This document shows, one piece after another, positions 31,570 through 45,042 of a stretch of DNA of 64,000 nucleotides. Position 1 is the stretch's first letter, and the number at the start of each line of letters is the position of its first letter. The notes under the pieces are model-generated. The model saw only the letters and a list, made by a program, of their open reading frames with translations, ran no database searches and was not told where the DNA came from. The position numbers and the translations under genes are program-made. Origin of the DNA: Blastobasis lacticolella (lineage: Eukaryota; Arthropoda; Insecta; Lepidoptera; Blastobasidae); the NCBI GenBank assembly GCA_905147135.1, contig LR990060.1:4666001-4730000 (forward strand). The letters run 5' to 3'.

Positions 31570-32160
31570 TTATAAATCCAATTTCCTACGTCTTCTTACT
31601 CGTGTAGACGCAGAGCAGAAGGTCATTTATATAAAGAAAGTTTATTTATAAAAATAGACGAATATTTGCGTAACAAATATATTAAAATTCTTTACGCAAA
31701 TTTTCGTCTCAATTTCTATATACCTTGTGTATTACGTTAACAAAACTTGGATATCAAAGTTATTTTCATGATTAATTCTGTACCGAGACTTTCTTGAATA
31801 TAAAAATAATTACGGTTTTCTCAAAGGTAACGCCCACATGCCAAATTGTATTTGAGTTGATCCCAGTCCTACATACAAAACCACGGTTCCCCAGCTATCA
31901 GATAAGCACAAATTTATTTATCCGACACACATAGGACAAAATGCGACGTTCTTTGCAAAATTTTAGAGGGAGCTAGGGTTGTCATCTACTGCTACTACCC
32001 GTACCCATACCTCAACAAATTATACACTTATTATATAAAATTCGTTCAGTTAGTTTTTGAGATAATCGCGAACAGACAAACAAACAGAGGCAGCGTGGGA
32101 CTTTGTTCTATAATATGTAGTGATCTGGGTCAAGACTGAGGCCAGAGAAGAAGAGGCCAA
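31570..32160. other. Non-coding stretch with a Helitron fragment
   Basis: At 31990-32125 the minus strand carries Helitron interior blocks (ATTATCTCAAAAACTAACTG, AGTGTATAATTTGTTGAGG). A plus-strand piece of the same (GGTGTATAATTTGTTAAG) is at 32455-32475. Otherwise I see nothing. Confidence 0.4.
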
Positions 32161-32167
32161 GGACTGT

Positions 32168-32292
32168 CCGGCCGATATCTGTCAAGCGGTCACACACTTA
32201 CAGTTCATATTAGTCGTCATACCGAAACCTTAAACGGAACTGTTAGTGTGTGACCTATTGCGATTAACTGACAGACTGATATCGTCCGGCGA
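32168..32292. mobile_element. Short imperfect inverted-repeat element
   Basis: TCCGGCCGATATCTGTCAAG and GGTCACACACTTACAG at the left are answered by CTGTTAGTGTGTGACC and GACTGATATCGTCCGGCG at the right. It is 125 bp and MITE-like. Confidence 0.5.
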
Positions 32293-32479
32293 ACTGTTTA
32301 TCTGTGGGGCCCTTTAGGTGTGTTCGGTAGAATTGCGAAGAGATATTGGACAAGGGTGTCGTAGAAATCGTAAAAAATCTGTATAAAATTACTACATTTA
32401 TAAAACAAAGCCCATCTCCACCTGTTTGTCTGTTCGCAATTAACTAAAAAACTTGGTGTATAATTTGTTAAGTTACGAA

Positions 32480-33090
32480 TCACTCGGATTAATTCGCGAG
32501 TCAATTTGGATTTTCGTTGACTATTCAACGCGTCAATGCAGCTTCAATAATGGGCACTCCTGAGCGTAGCACTGCTTCGAATAATTTTCGTCTTTATTCG
32601 TATTCATCAGATTATAATTATATTGAGTTATTTTTGTTCATTACTTTGCCGTTCTTTATTTCCCTCATTTTGGACGACGGATGATTGTGAATTACTTTGT
32701 GTTAACAGTTGTATTATTGATATAATTTAACTTGACATGTATTTAAATGGTTTAATATTTGAATACTATTTTTATTAACACCCAAAATGGAAATATTCCT
32801 TTTGAAATGTTTTGTCAACCCTACAAAGAGCACCCATTCATACGGAATCTAATCTTGCTAAGAGGTTCATACAAGCCCTTGGTTCGCAGGTGAGAATCCA
32901 CTGGCGATGCAGCGAGGGAGCGCTTCAAGGCTGACGAGTCCATTGCTGCTTGTAATCCTCGCCTTCGAAAGCTGACGGCTGCTCGGCGCGCAGTGGACGC
33001 GCCACGGACGATAACCTTACCTAGTTTACGCCTAATATTCGCTAGATGGTAAATGTCGACACGGACTGGGTTGTTGTGAAGCGTTGGGAA
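32480..33090. other. Non-coding stretch with a GC-rich patch
   Basis: 32870-33010 is GC-rich (GCTCGGCGCGCAGTGGACG) and can form a hairpin (GCTTCAAGGC with GCCTTCGAAAGC). I cannot assign it; it may be a promoter, an exon edge or a decayed repeat. Confidence 0.3.
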
Positions 33091-33096
33091 AATGTA

Positions 33097-33477
33097 AGGC
33101 TGCCGCTATATTAGAGTGATGTAATGTGATGTTACACGACGTTACATTAAAGCTACTTTGGTCTTACGGCACGGATGCCACGTGACCCGAGTGAAGCGTG
33201 TCTATACGAATACACATAATACGCGAACACACGTGTGTTACGGGTTTGTCTGTATATATGTCAGTGTATAATTATGTCTGCGGGCCGAATGATGCGTGAC
33301 GTGTCAGATCGTGTGACACACCACACATGCGCTCTGATGTACACGCCGTGGGATTTGAACGTCGTCACGTAAGACAAATGTGTTGCTAAATTGCGACTAC
33401 TTATACATTTTTTATGAGATCTGATGTCCCATGCATCATGTACGTCACATCACATCCCTCTAATGTGGCGCTGCCTT
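33097..33477. mobile_element. MITE with TA flanks
   Basis: This 381-bp element has imperfect inverted ends. The left reads AGGCTGCCGCTATATTAGAG, continuing to TGATGTAATGTGATG; the right reads CATCACATCCCTCTAATGTG, continuing to GCGCTGCCTT. TA occurs at 33095-33096 and 33478-33479. No coding capacity. Confidence 0.6.
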
Positions 33478-33489
33478 TACTTTCGTTTG

Positions 33490-34335
33490 GTACGTTTCGA
33501 CGTTAGGGTGTATATTTGTTTCATTTTTGCGTATAATATCTTACAAAAGAAATTTAAACAATTATCTAGCACGTGACCAGGTCACTAGAAGCGCTGATCG
33601 TAATGAAATACTACGCCGTGTATTTTACTATGAGAGAATTAGTCGATTTTGAATTCTGATAGGTAGTCATTTTACCTCCACCTCACCATATGAGACTATG
33701 GACTAAAATAAAGTATGTCTGCCTATAAACAGTCTATTCACTCTGATATTAAGGTGCCCAGATTATACGTATTACAAGGGCTGCGTATTAGTATCTGTCT
33801 GTCATAGATCTGACTCGTAAAAGGGAATTAAATGTATTACTATTATGTCCTATCCTGCGTTATAGATGATTATGATTTGTTTATAGTCCAAGAGAAGTTA
33901 GAACCCCTAGATAATTGAAGTCTGGACGAGGAAAAAACAAATCTATTGCCAAAGTATATACATAATTCAAGCAAAGTGCAGGATTAAAAACCTCGATACC
34001 AGCGTCTAAAACACCCCAAATTAACTTACGCAATTTACTTGTTATTTCTTTCCGAAGTTACCCATTTTCAGCCCCCAACTTGGAATATTTTAAACGTAAA
34101 TAAAGTGTTATTTTCTTTAGCTGAATTTCTCCTAAACCTGTTTACGAACTTTAACTTGGCTTGTTAACTTGTTTACAAAGGACATGTAGCAGATATTGCG
34201 TAAATATTTTATTTATCCAGTTCCTGTTTAATGCAAACATTTTTGAATTGACTTTCAACTTTGCTTAATCAATACTTTACTTTCCTTTTCTCTTTTTTCT
34301 TTCTCTTTTTGGTTAAGTTCGCTTTTTAAATGTAA
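33490..34335. other. AT-rich non-coding stretch
   Basis: No gene or repeat is recognised. Confidence 0.4.
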
Positions 34336-34339
34336 TTTT

Positions 34340-34545
34340 TTATGCTGCTCAGTGACAAACAAGCAGACATCCTTTCTAATGGTAAGTGGGAACTGTCGCC
34401 TATAATATCTACAATTCCTACACTTAGGTTGCAGGTAACAAAAATACAGAACCGCAGGTGCGCTGTCACTGTGAGGGCTAAGATGAAATGCCTCATGCCT
34501 GTAAATTGTTGTTTTCGGGTGGTATTATGAGCACAAATCAAATAT
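34340..34545 (+). repeat. Interspersed repeat C, copy 3
   Basis: It carries TTGCAGGTAACAAAAATACA, CGCAGGTGCGCTGTCACTGT and AAGATGAAATGCCTCATGCC, matching 19560-19800 and the inverse of 22930-23240. Confidence 0.5.
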
Positions 34546-34559
34546 ACTCTTCCAATATT

Positions 34560-37220
34560 AAGATGGTGAAACATAATGATGTAAATACATGTAAATTATC
34601 ATGTGATAATTTAACTTTTACTTGATTATTTTTAACGAAGTAGCCAAATAATTCCCACCGCTGCAACATCACTTAAAATAGTATACTACCTATTGTTTTC
34701 TTCGTGAGTCTCATACATTTTAGGATTTAGATGTGCTTTTATGCTCAAAAATGAAAGTGAGAATTTTATGTACACCCTATTCACAACCCAGTCCTGTGTA
34801 ATATATTAAATTGTAATGAAAATAACATTCTAAAACGTAAAAATACTTTAAGCTTGATAGCGTAGGTCGTAAACTTGTTTACTGGTTGGTGTGGTTTCAC
34901 TTTTGTTCGTTCAAAACAATCCTCTTAAGTTTTCCAAGAGAACTGTAAATTAAATTTTAATTAACTACTGTAACTAGTGTAGTTTCTATACTTCCGCTCT
35001 AATAAATTTGATTACAAGTCTATCGAAACTTTACATTTTCAGTAAACAGTTTAGCTGATGTTTCGTGAATTTCATTATCGTTATTGAGTTTTATTGTTGT
35101 GTCGAGATGTTTATTAACTTCGAACTCTGGGATACTCAGAATTATATTAAACCGGTTGTTAGTCGGTCGCGACTTGCCAATCTGGAATATTGTTTGCTTA
35201 TTCTATGAAATAGTTATTGATATAAATGCTTGAGAATTCAAATACCCATATTCTGTGTCTGAACAGTTAACAGTCGGTAGCTATGTAATATTAAAAGTAA
35301 AGTCATAAATGAAGCCTTCTAAATACTGAAAAGAGAGATATCATAATCGATAATAGTTTCCGAGATACTAATAAAATATCCGATTACACCAAACCATTGT
35401 GTTTTGTGTGTCGATGAAAATAATCACTTCAAAACATGTATATAGAGTGCAATGTCACTCTCTAATGTCCCCCATTTCAGCATATGGGGAATAACGAAAT
35501 TAAAATTCCCGTTGTCCTCCATTCGGGAGATAACATTTGGGTGACTGCGGGAATGAATCCTCCCTACAGCATCGCCTTGTTTAAATATGAACGATAAACA
35601 AGACTTACCTACACTTTGTACCAAGCAAATTTTCCATCCATGTAAGCAAATCAGTAATCGCACAGAATAATTTACTCGGCAATTCGTCAGAACACAAGAA
35701 TAGTGTGAATACACAGCATGGGCCACTAATTTGGCTTCAGTTTTGTAAGTAAATAATTAACCATTGAAAACGATTTTTGATCTGTCTAGACCGGCTTGTC
35801 TTATTTAGTGAACAAACAATATCAAATATCACGACTTGCCGTATCAATCACGCTACGTACATTGTGTATAGATGTCTAGAATTATTAAAAAAAACACATA
35901 GAATGTGAATTACAACAATACTGCTACAAATTATCAAATTAATTACACACTATCCATAACCAAAAAAGGAAAGTCAGTCTGGAAAAAAATCAATATAAAT
36001 ATTATTTTAACTTTGAAATTTATTTACATCGATGGAAAATTGGATTGAGACAGACCGTAGATAGGTAAGTATTTTTATTGACAATAGGCCTGCATTTGAC
36101 GTCAGCTTACCTGATTGGAAGCGACGATGAATTTTGATTTTTAGTGAAAATAATCTCAGTATTGATAAAGCGAAAAAGTAACCACAAAAAGAACCGCCAA
36201 TCATAGAAAAATATGATTTCAACTGAATCGGTTGAGTTTCCCGGTATTGCATTGAACTTTCCCTAGAATTAATTTGAATTTGAATTCAATTTTAATTTCA
36301 ACTCGGATATTGGTTTTGAGTATTTCCACAGCCGCGGGCCGGATTTGCATTAAAACAAGCCTAGGAAAAATTGTGCGATGTAAACTTTTGCTTTATTGAA
36401 CGCTGACAATTTAAAGTATGTTTCAATAGAAAATGACAAGTAGCGCATGACAGTGGTAAGTATTATAAATAGAAATCGAATGAAGAATCTATGTGTATTG
36501 AAATAATTAAATTTATTTATTATAATTATACTTATCGCTATCGTGCTCTTCTTTTATGTTTTTCTATTGAAATGTCCTTTAGATCCTTATCAAATTTTGT
36601 AATTGATATTGTACGTCACCTTTTCTGTATGTGTTATAAATTGTAATTACTTACTTAAATTAAAACCTTAAACTTTAGATTTGTCATCCGATGCTTTCTT
36701 CTATGATGTACAAATTTCATTTGGTCTATGTATTTAAATGTTGGATTAGTTGTTCCTGATATTCAAAATATGTAAATTAACGAGTTAACAATTTAAAATT
36801 ATGGAGCAATTCTGCACGAAAGCGCATTGTTATGGTGACAAATTTAGATTAACATTTACTGGGGCGTATCAGAGCGCACCACAGCGCACCGGATCTGATT
36901 GACTGGGAGAAATTTGCGAAATATTTCTAACATGACTCGAATACCTAACCCGGTAGCGGATTAGGTTAGGAATGGAGAACATTTTTGACTTTTCATTACC
37001 AACGTAACAATCATTCTTCTCCCCAATGGGTAGGTTTGCTGTATCGAGATTCGTTTCTATACTGATGCTGTTTTATTCTGCAATATAATTAAATAAATGT
37101 TGTAGAATGCGTACGGAGCTGAGGAACCGGCATGGAATGTAAATTTATTTTTATGAAAAAATAACTGTAGTCACCGTATTGACAATTGTATTTTTTTATG
37201 TCGCATTTAAAGTACGTTCC
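34560..37220. other. AT-rich non-coding stretch
   Basis: No gene is seen in 2.7 kb. Only a short repeat at 36080-36130 (GGCCTGCATTTGACGTCAGC, a relative of 8055-8110) is recognised. Confidence 0.4.
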
Positions 37221-37224
37221 GCAG

Positions 37225-37315
37225 TTCCTCCACTGTAATTATATGATCTGCCAATTCCATGGTCAAGGCGGACCCCGGGCCCTCGTGCGCGAGAGCACAA
37301 CTAGAGGAATTAACG
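37225..37315 (+). mobile_element. SINE family 1, 3' fragment
   Basis: CTCCACTGTAATTATATGAT, CCATGGTCAAGGCGGACCCC and GGCCCTCGTGCGCGAGAGC form the 3' body and end. Confidence 0.65.
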
Positions 37316-37319
37316 AACG

Positions 37320-40300
37320 TAAAGCGTATGTTAGACATTTATTTTCACATCGAGGTGGCTGTAAAATTTTTTAAAATGAAATACACATGATATCAAGCAA
37401 TTAAAAGCAACTTCCCAGTTATGAATCTTCGTTTCTCTTATTTGGTTATCTTGTAATCAATTAATAAAGTTAATGTACCTAATTAATGTAAGAACGAGAA
37501 TATAAGACAGTGATGTTATTAATAATAAAAAAATAAACGTTTTATTGATATATACTATTTGTTTCATTGAGCTCCCTGTGTAATAAATAAAGGCTTGCTT
37601 GTGGTTTGTCAGATTTTCGTTAAAATATATCGTTTAAAAGTTACAAGGCATTTAAGATTTCATATTTTAAATTATGTGCAACTTTGAAACTATATATTTA
37701 CGTAGAAACTATATATATTGGGTTCTGGATCTCGTCTACAAAATTTAATTGGCTTTGATAGCGTAATATTGAAGATATTATCAAACTATGTTTGTGTGGA
37801 GCGCGCTCGAGAAACGCTTTAAAATACACGCAAGCTCCGTTTTGCGAAAAAAAGGGAGGCAATTTTTAAGATCTTAAAAGCCCAATGCTTTTAACCATTT
37901 CGCATTTAGTTATATTATTTTGTTCATAAGGGGATATGACATATTCAGTATCAGTCATCATCCCTATTTATCTACTGTCACCATAGTCATCCATGCAGGC
38001 CCTACACGAACTATGACGTATGTTTCCAATAAATAAAATTTTACCAAAAGTAACAACCGACTTCAAAGGCCCCGCAAAAATACTTAGGAAAATGTGGTTT
38101 CAGTTAATTTTGATGAAATTTTGATATGATATAGAGTTAAATGCCCCGATTAAAAGTCCATTTGAGTGCAACCAGTGTTTCCTAGTCGGTTTTCGAGATA
38201 CGATCGGTTTTGTACAATCCATACCTACATGTATTATGCCTATAATTATTGGTTACCCTCGATTTCACAAAGTCTAACTAAATCATCGGCTCATGCATGA
38301 CCTGATAAAAATTCGATTGAGTCACAACTTAAGAGAAGTCTTAATAAGCGACCACCGTACGCTTTCCACTAAACTTTCTGTTTTCAAGAAAGAGCTTCCT
38401 ATAGCGGTATTCACTGACAAATACGACACTACAAAATTCTACAATCACTGTAGCGTAAGTGTGGATGCGGTTATCACTAACTTACAGGGTAGCCCTAGCC
38501 CACTAGAAACTACAACTATACATCTAAGGTTCAATGCGAACCGCAGACACAGAACAAGTCCAAAATGCTATGATGCGAAAAGATTATAGCCTGACAATTG
38601 TAATACCAGTATAACAATAACTAATTTTAAAATGTCCTTTCCAATTGCTTCAGTAATAAAGACTTATTCTTGTTATAAACTCTGAACGATCTCCCCTTTG
38701 CATTTAAACAGGTTTTCTGCTAAATTGAATCCGCTAAAGTACACACATCTGTATTGAGAAGAGGTGTTCTGTTGGAACATTTTCATTTTAATTTCCACTG
38801 GGATACCTTAACGTATTTGCAAGGTGTATTGTTATCTTTACACTTCTTTAAAAGAGTATTGTCAGAACTTTCTAATTCGATGACATACATCTTGTTAGTA
38901 TTCATTAAAATTGTGTATTGTAATCTATCAATTTCAAAGACAACATGAAGGAAATGGAATCCCTCGCTATCCAGTTAAGCAGCGATTTATTCAATAATGA
39001 AATTGGTTTTGGGCGCCTTAGGTAAATAGGTACTATTAGATAACCCTGTCCCAGCGAGGGTTACAACTATGCACGTTCTGTGGGATGTCCTGGCACCTGT
39101 TTACCTACAGACTATTTTTACAAGACAAGGTTAACCACATAATGTATGTGCTTAATCTCGCCATGTAAATGTAATAGTCGAGTCGATAAAGCCAATGTGG
39201 GATGTTGTAAGCAAACAGGTAGAACTTAAGTCATATTGAAAAAGCATATAACAGCAAACAGTAGGGATCCGTTCAGCTCCCAGACATCCCAGAGCTGTCC
39301 TCCGGTTCTCTCCTCCATATCTGGACCTATCGGCTTAACTAGTGGCGACAGACGCAACACGAGCCAGTGCCGACAGAACGTATTTTGAACCACAACCTCT
39401 CTTTAGGCAAAACCTTCAGGAAATTAACCCCCATCTATTTCACAAGCAACGAGCCACGAAGTGGGAAGTCCTTGGACAGGAGTTTCCGACACACGCCGGA
39501 GTTTCTCCACCGAACGTTTCGCCGGCTGGTCGCTAGCCAAGACCACGTTACTGAACTTTGGCTTAAATTGGAAGTTTAGGAATGTCGCCCAGGATTTCAC
39601 AAAGTGCTATTTGCTGTTTTTAAATGAGGTTTACAATCTGGATTTTATTTCTTTAGTCAAGTTTTTGTTTGAACAGAATCATAGTACCTATGACGATATT
39701 CACTAATTCAATAAAAATCACATATTTTAAAACCTATAGATATATTAGCTTCTATATATATATGTAAGCTGGCCATTAAAGTTCCTCTATCTTCTACTTA
39801 ATTAGAGTTTCTATAATGCAAGATACATTCGCAAATAAAGTAAATTAATATAGGTTTTACGACTTTCGTGGTTATTTACTACACTTTCATCACACACGAC
39901 GTTATCGGGTTTATTGTAACAGCTAGTATTGTTTTTACCTAACAATAACTAACCGTACTAACCATAACTAACAATAGTAACCGTGGAAACAAACCCTATA
40001 GTATGTATGATGAAAGAATATATTATAATTACCAAAATTTCTGGAGTTATTTTAAGATAATTGTAACAAGGACAGACTATTTATTATACTATTTATATAA
40101 TTTCAACTGTACCAAAAAGTTTCAGTGCCAGCTTACACCTCAATTATCTATTGTTAGCAGTATCTACATCCTACATTTTTATAAGGTTTATTACGAAAAG
40201 GTCAGGACGCTTGTTAAAAATTATGTGAATACGTAATTAGTACCTAATAGGGATAAGCGACAACACGTCTCCAGAGTTAACATGTCTGTGAAACTTCCAT

Positions 40301-40540
40301 GTTTATATATTGCTGGTACTCGTCGAATTTTTTTTCTAGAGATGATTTTCAAATATGTGCCGCCAGTGAAGTTGCTAACAAGTTTGTGGGGATCGTAATT
40401 TAAGTTTTGTTTCCTATTGGCTGGTTCCACTCGGAACTTGGACAGCAGTCTTGCGATGCAGATGCTTGATTGGACATTGGCGATTCGCTTACCTAAAACA
40501 GATAAAAAAATGTAATCAATAGTATTAAAAGGTAAGTACA
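37320..40540. other. Mostly AT-rich non-coding stretch
   Basis: 37980-38240 looks like a repeat (ACAACCGACTTCAAAGGCC, ACTTAGGAAAATGTGGTTTC) of a kind common in Lepidoptera, but its ends are not visible. 39270-39570 is a GC-richer patch with overlapping short ORFs and no recognisable protein. I found no gene. Confidence 0.35.
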
Positions 40541-40610
40541 AGAATTTATTTATTTATTTATAAACTTTATTGCACAACTTACAGTAATTGGCGGACTTAA
40601 AATAAGAATT
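40541..40610 (-). mobile_element. LINE 3' terminus fragment
   Basis: The minus strand reads TTGTGCAATAAAGTTTAT followed by AAATAAATAAAT: a polyadenylation signal and simple tail, like the ends at 41829 and 53480. Confidence 0.5.
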
Positions 40611-40746
40611 AAGTACAAAAGCGTTATTTATGGGGTGTGTATAGCACCCCAAACGCCAAACTGGAACACTAAATTGGAAGGCTAAACGGAACCCTATTGC
40701 TGTCGCTCATGTCCGTAACCGAGGACTTTTTACAAAACATTTTTTT

Positions 40747-40990
40747 TATAACTGCTATAACACTAAGGTGGCCAACAAGCTTACGGCCTGACTGATGGTA
40801 GGCAGTCACCGCAGCCTGTGGACGTTTGCAATACCAGGGGTACACCCACGCACTGTCGACCCCGTAAAACCTTTCTATCTATTTCTTGGTATCGAACTTG
40901 TCATAAATTTCTTAAAGACTCTTCAGAGGAAACCTCTCCAGGATGCTCATTCCAACCTTTGTGTGAGCGGGAGAAAGTTCCTGTGGTTGG
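40747..40990 (-). pseudogene. Jockey-type LINE 3' fragment
   Basis: The plus strand reads CACTAAGGTGGCCAACAAGC, TTACGGCCTGACTGATGG, ATACCAGGGGTACACCC and GAGAAAGTTCCTGTGGTTGG. This is the reverse complement of the 3' untranslated region and C-terminus seen at 19150-19395. Confidence 0.7.
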
Positions 40991-40999
40991 ACATGGAAT

Positions 41000-41828
41000 C
41001 CTTTAGTAGGTATGTTAAAATCTAATGTACTTTCGGCATACTATTACCTCACGAACTGCTCAACCAAGCCCAGTAAACCAGGTGTCAGGTAATGGAGTCA
41101 CTCGGCGCCCTTCCACAGTAGGTACTAATAATTTTAATACCTAACTTACATCAGTCGCCTCTATTCTTTCTCTGCGTGAGTGTGTATTTGAACCAAAAGT
41201 TTCTCCTCCTCGTTAAAGCCTAAATATCTTCAGAAGATATGCAGATTGCAAAAATATGAAGTGCGTTGTGATTTTCAGAATTAATTATCTCTTATAACAC
41301 CATCCTTGTGAGTACCAGAAGCACTTACAAAATATTATAACACCATTCACTTAGTGTGTGACTAATAATTTGACGAATAGGCACACACCAGCGCGATGGA
41401 AGGACCTGGGTTCGAACTTGTACCCAGGATAGTGAAGGTACAAAATGTCGGCCTGTTGTTGTACTGTCCGCCATTTTAATTGCAAAAATTTCACAAGTCC
41501 CGGTTTGGTGTTTTGCGTTTGTGGCAATGTGCGTGATTCATATTTTACGTAATTAATTGTAAAAAGTCGCACAACGCTATAAAATCCCGAGTTGGTGTTT
41601 TTCCCTGGTGGTATTGTGCGCCTTATCCGGTCAATCGGCCGAGAACTCAGATAACAGCAATGATTAGAAGATTAACGAAACCCCGAAAGCGACTCAAATC
41701 GAGCGTACAGTCCGAGTTATAACAGCTTCAAACTATTCCTGATCCCCCCATTGTAACAAGTTTTGGCCAGAGATTTTTCTATTTCCTGGGAGGTTTTATA
41801 TACAATAATGTAAATAAAGTACTCAACA
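41000..41828. other. Non-coding stretch
   Basis: Nothing definite. Around 41380-41430 there is a short tRNA-like motif (CTGGGTTCGAACTTG), too little to call a SINE. Confidence 0.35.
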
Positions 41829-42109
41829 TTTATTTTTATTTATTTATTTTCCAGTTTATTGTACACATAAAACTTTGATGAAAAATACAGAGTTATAGAT
41901 AACACAACAGGCGCTACTTATTTCTTAGAAGAAATCTCTTCCAGCAGGCCTATCAAAGAGATATGTGATAAGTAGTCGCAGATTAGACATGCACAATATC
42001 TAACTAAATATACATACATATATAATAACTTATATAATAAACTACATATACCAATACATAAAATACATAGATACCTACAAATTATCTATAGGCATTGTAC
42101 CCCGCATTT

Positions 42110-45042
42110 TCAAGAACTAAGAGAGAGATAGTGCTCTTTCACACGTTTCTTAAAAATACCGATTGATTTACTATCGCGTATTTCATACGGCAGAGAGTTC
42201 CACAACCTTGCAGCATGAACAGTAAAGGAGTAGGAATATAAATCGGAATGGTGAGGAGGTATTGCTAATGAGGTTCGTACACTGGGACGACAATGTTTGT
42301 CTAGTGGACGGGAGAAATGAAAACGTTCAGAGAGATATAAAGGAGCGGACGGGTTATAAAGAATATTATAAAGAGTGGAAAGGATGTGAGCATTCCTACG
42401 CTGTCGAATTGGGAGCCACTTGAGTTGGGATCGATAACTTGAGACATGGTCGTACTTGCGTAAGCCAAAAATAAAGCGAATGCATAAGTTTTGAAGCCGC
42501 TCTAGCTTATTCAAAAGCTCCTCAGTGGCATCCAGATAGCAACAGTCTGCATAGTCTAGAAGAGGAAGAAGTAGAGTTTGAGCAAGAGAGATTTTAGTTT
42601 TCAATGGCAGAAAATTTTGGAGATGTTTGATAGAGTGGAACGAAAAATGCATCTTCTTACTGACCTCATTGACCTGAGACACCCAGGACAAATTGGGCTC
42701 TAAAATCAAACCTAGGTTTTTTGATTTTTTGCTGAGCGGAATGGAAATTCCATCGTAACAAATTTGTCAGTTCAGTGTCAGATCCAAGCCGCCGACACAT
42801 ATACGGGCTACCTATAAGCATAACCTGAGACTTCTTCGGGTTTACCAACAGACCATAAGACTTGGCCCAGGAACAAATGCGCTTTAAGTCATCGTTAATA
42901 CAACTAAAAGCATCCTCGATGTCAGTGATTTTCAAATGGCAGTAAACTTGCAAGTCGTCAGCATAGAGATGGAACTTGGAAAGGATGACAGAGGTGACCG
43001 TGTTGATAAAAATCGAGAAAAGGAGAGGGGACAGAACTCCACCCTGCGGTACACCTGCGGCTATACCACACCATTCCGAGAAAACCTCGTCAGAGCGGAC
43101 CCGCTGCAAGCGACCACGCAGATATGAGTCAAACCACGTTATCACGGAAGGAGAGATATTAAGAGAGCGAAGAATAGCAAGAAGAACATCAAAGTCTACA
43201 GAATTAAAAGCACTGCTAAAATCGAGCAAAGTCAGAATCGTTAAACACTTATCCTCCATCGCAAAACGGATGTCATCGGTGACTTTTAGCAGTGCTGTGA
43301 CGGTACTGTGACCTGGTCGAAAACCAGATTGGAAAGTGGAAAGTAGACAGTTTGAAGACAGGTACTCAGTGAGCTGACAATGGATGATGTGTTCAAGGAC
43401 CTTGGAGAGGAATGGTAGCACGGATATGGGACGGAAATCAGAAAAGGAAGAGGGATTGGTGATCTTTGGAAGTGGAATAACGTTGGCAAGTTTCCAAGCC
43501 GACGGGAAAGAACTCGTTGCCAGTGAATGGTTGAAAATGTGACAGAGAATTGGTAAGAGTTCAGGGAGTAGGAGGGATATCATACGAGGACAGAGGTTGT
43601 CGCTGCCCACTGCAGTAGAAGTGATAGAAAGTATATGCTTCTTAACATCCTCACAAAATGACGTACTCAGAGGAAGTGGCTTACTATTTACCTGCGCTAT
43701 AGTACAAGCATTTATATTTGGGTCTAAGGTAACAGGTGGCGAAGAGAAATAGCGATTGAGTGGATTTAGATCAACAGAGCCACCAAGAGACATTGAAGAT
43801 TTACCAATTCCTAGAGATCTAAGGTACGCCCAGACCTTTGCTGGGGCTGATCCATTAACCGACTTATGAATATGGCGTCTCCTGGCATCCCTACACTGAC
43901 GACTGCAATAATTTCGGAGGTACTTATAGCTTTCAAAGTTTTGCTCGGTCGGATATTTCCTAAAGCGCCGCTTTGCACAGTCACGCTTCGCCATCAAAGA
44001 TTTAATTTCTTCCGTAATCCATGGTGCGGGCGCTTGTCGCAATTTTACCCTTTTCAGAGGTGCGTGGTTATCATACAGCCGAGAAAGAATGGAGTTAAAT
44101 TTTTCAACCTTTTAGTCAATGAGATCAGCACTAAGAACAGGAGTCCAATTAATACCCGCTGCGTCATTTTTCAACACCTCCAAATTAATCCGCCCGAAAC
44201 TACGGCAGAAGCATAGGTTTACGTTTGGGGGGTTGTATTTTAAAAGAGAGAAATATTAAATCATGATATGAGAAGGGGGCAGAAAATTGGCCATGAACAG
44301 CAATTTTATCGAGAGAAGAACTAATCATTAGATCAAGAAGAGAAGGGGAGCAATTTGGAGAATGATGCGTTGCAGAAAGAGGGAGTATACACAGATTGAC
44401 CGAGGACAAGAGAGTCTGTAACTTGTTTGAACTCCCGTCATTTTTGAGCAAACATGTATTAAAGTCCCCTAAAAGGAGAACATCATCATAATTGGGACAG
44501 AGATTGCAAAGCAAACTGTCAAGAGAACCAAAGTAATCTATATGCAAAGAGGGACTATAAAATACGGCAAGCAACATTTTTTTATGACGGAGCGTTAATT
44601 CAATAAATAGGTATTCAGCAGAGCACGAGTACGGATTTGGTGTTGCACTGACAACAGTGTATAAAATGTCTTCACGAAGATATATAGCGACACCACCACC
44701 TCCCTTGCCCGTCCGGTTATTGCAAATGAGTGTAAAGCCAGGGAGTGTGAATTGAGAAGAGGGGAGAGAAGGTTTTAGGAAAGTTTCCGAAATAAGCACT
44801 GCATCAACAGGACTGTTGCTAAAAGATGCCAGTAAATCGGTGTAGTGGCCAGGAATGCTCTGGGAATTTATGTGCACGATATTAAAATTGTTTGGGAATC
44901 TGGATAGGGAAGCCTTCAACTGATCATGCACACAAGGATTTGTGGCTCCGTCAACGTCACTATCAGAGTCAGCACTGAGAAAACTGTTAGCAGAAGAAGA
45001 GCAGGAGAAAAAACTATCATTAATTTCCTGAGGGCTAATCAT
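42110..45042 (-). pseudogene. CR1/L2-like LINE ORF2 (endonuclease and reverse transcriptase), broken
   Basis: The N-terminal part (45042-44200) is an APE-type endonuclease: HINSQSIPGHYTDLL, DAVLISETFLKP, GGGGVAIYLRED and LLLGDFNTC. A 1-base frameshift near 44200 and an in-frame TAA near 44117 separate it from the reverse transcriptase (to about 42770). That part has FSDFRPISVLPFLSKVLEHI, FQSGFRPGHST, LLDFSSAFNSV (motif A), AAGVPQGGVLSPLLFSIFIN and HLYADDLQVY (motif C, YADD intact). A second 1-base frameshift near 42770 leads into the C-terminal domain (LEPNLSWVSQVNEVSKK, LERLQNLCIRFIFGLRKYDH, AARLWNSLPYEIRDSKSIGI). All domains are readable, but the reading frame is broken three times, so the element is inactive. 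Confidence 0.85.

Noticed and set aside
32925..32985. Hammerhead ribozyme (CTGACGAG...GAAAG)
   Set aside because: The core words are present but stem II does not form between them and no proper cleavage triplet with stems I and III is seen.
38293..38589. A 98-codon ORF as a gene
   Set aside because: No recognisable motif, no splice or promoter context, and composition like other chance frames in this AT-rich region.
42936..43311. Plus-strand ORFs of 63 and 111 codons
   Set aside because: Antisense to the reverse-transcriptase frame of the CR1-like LINE.
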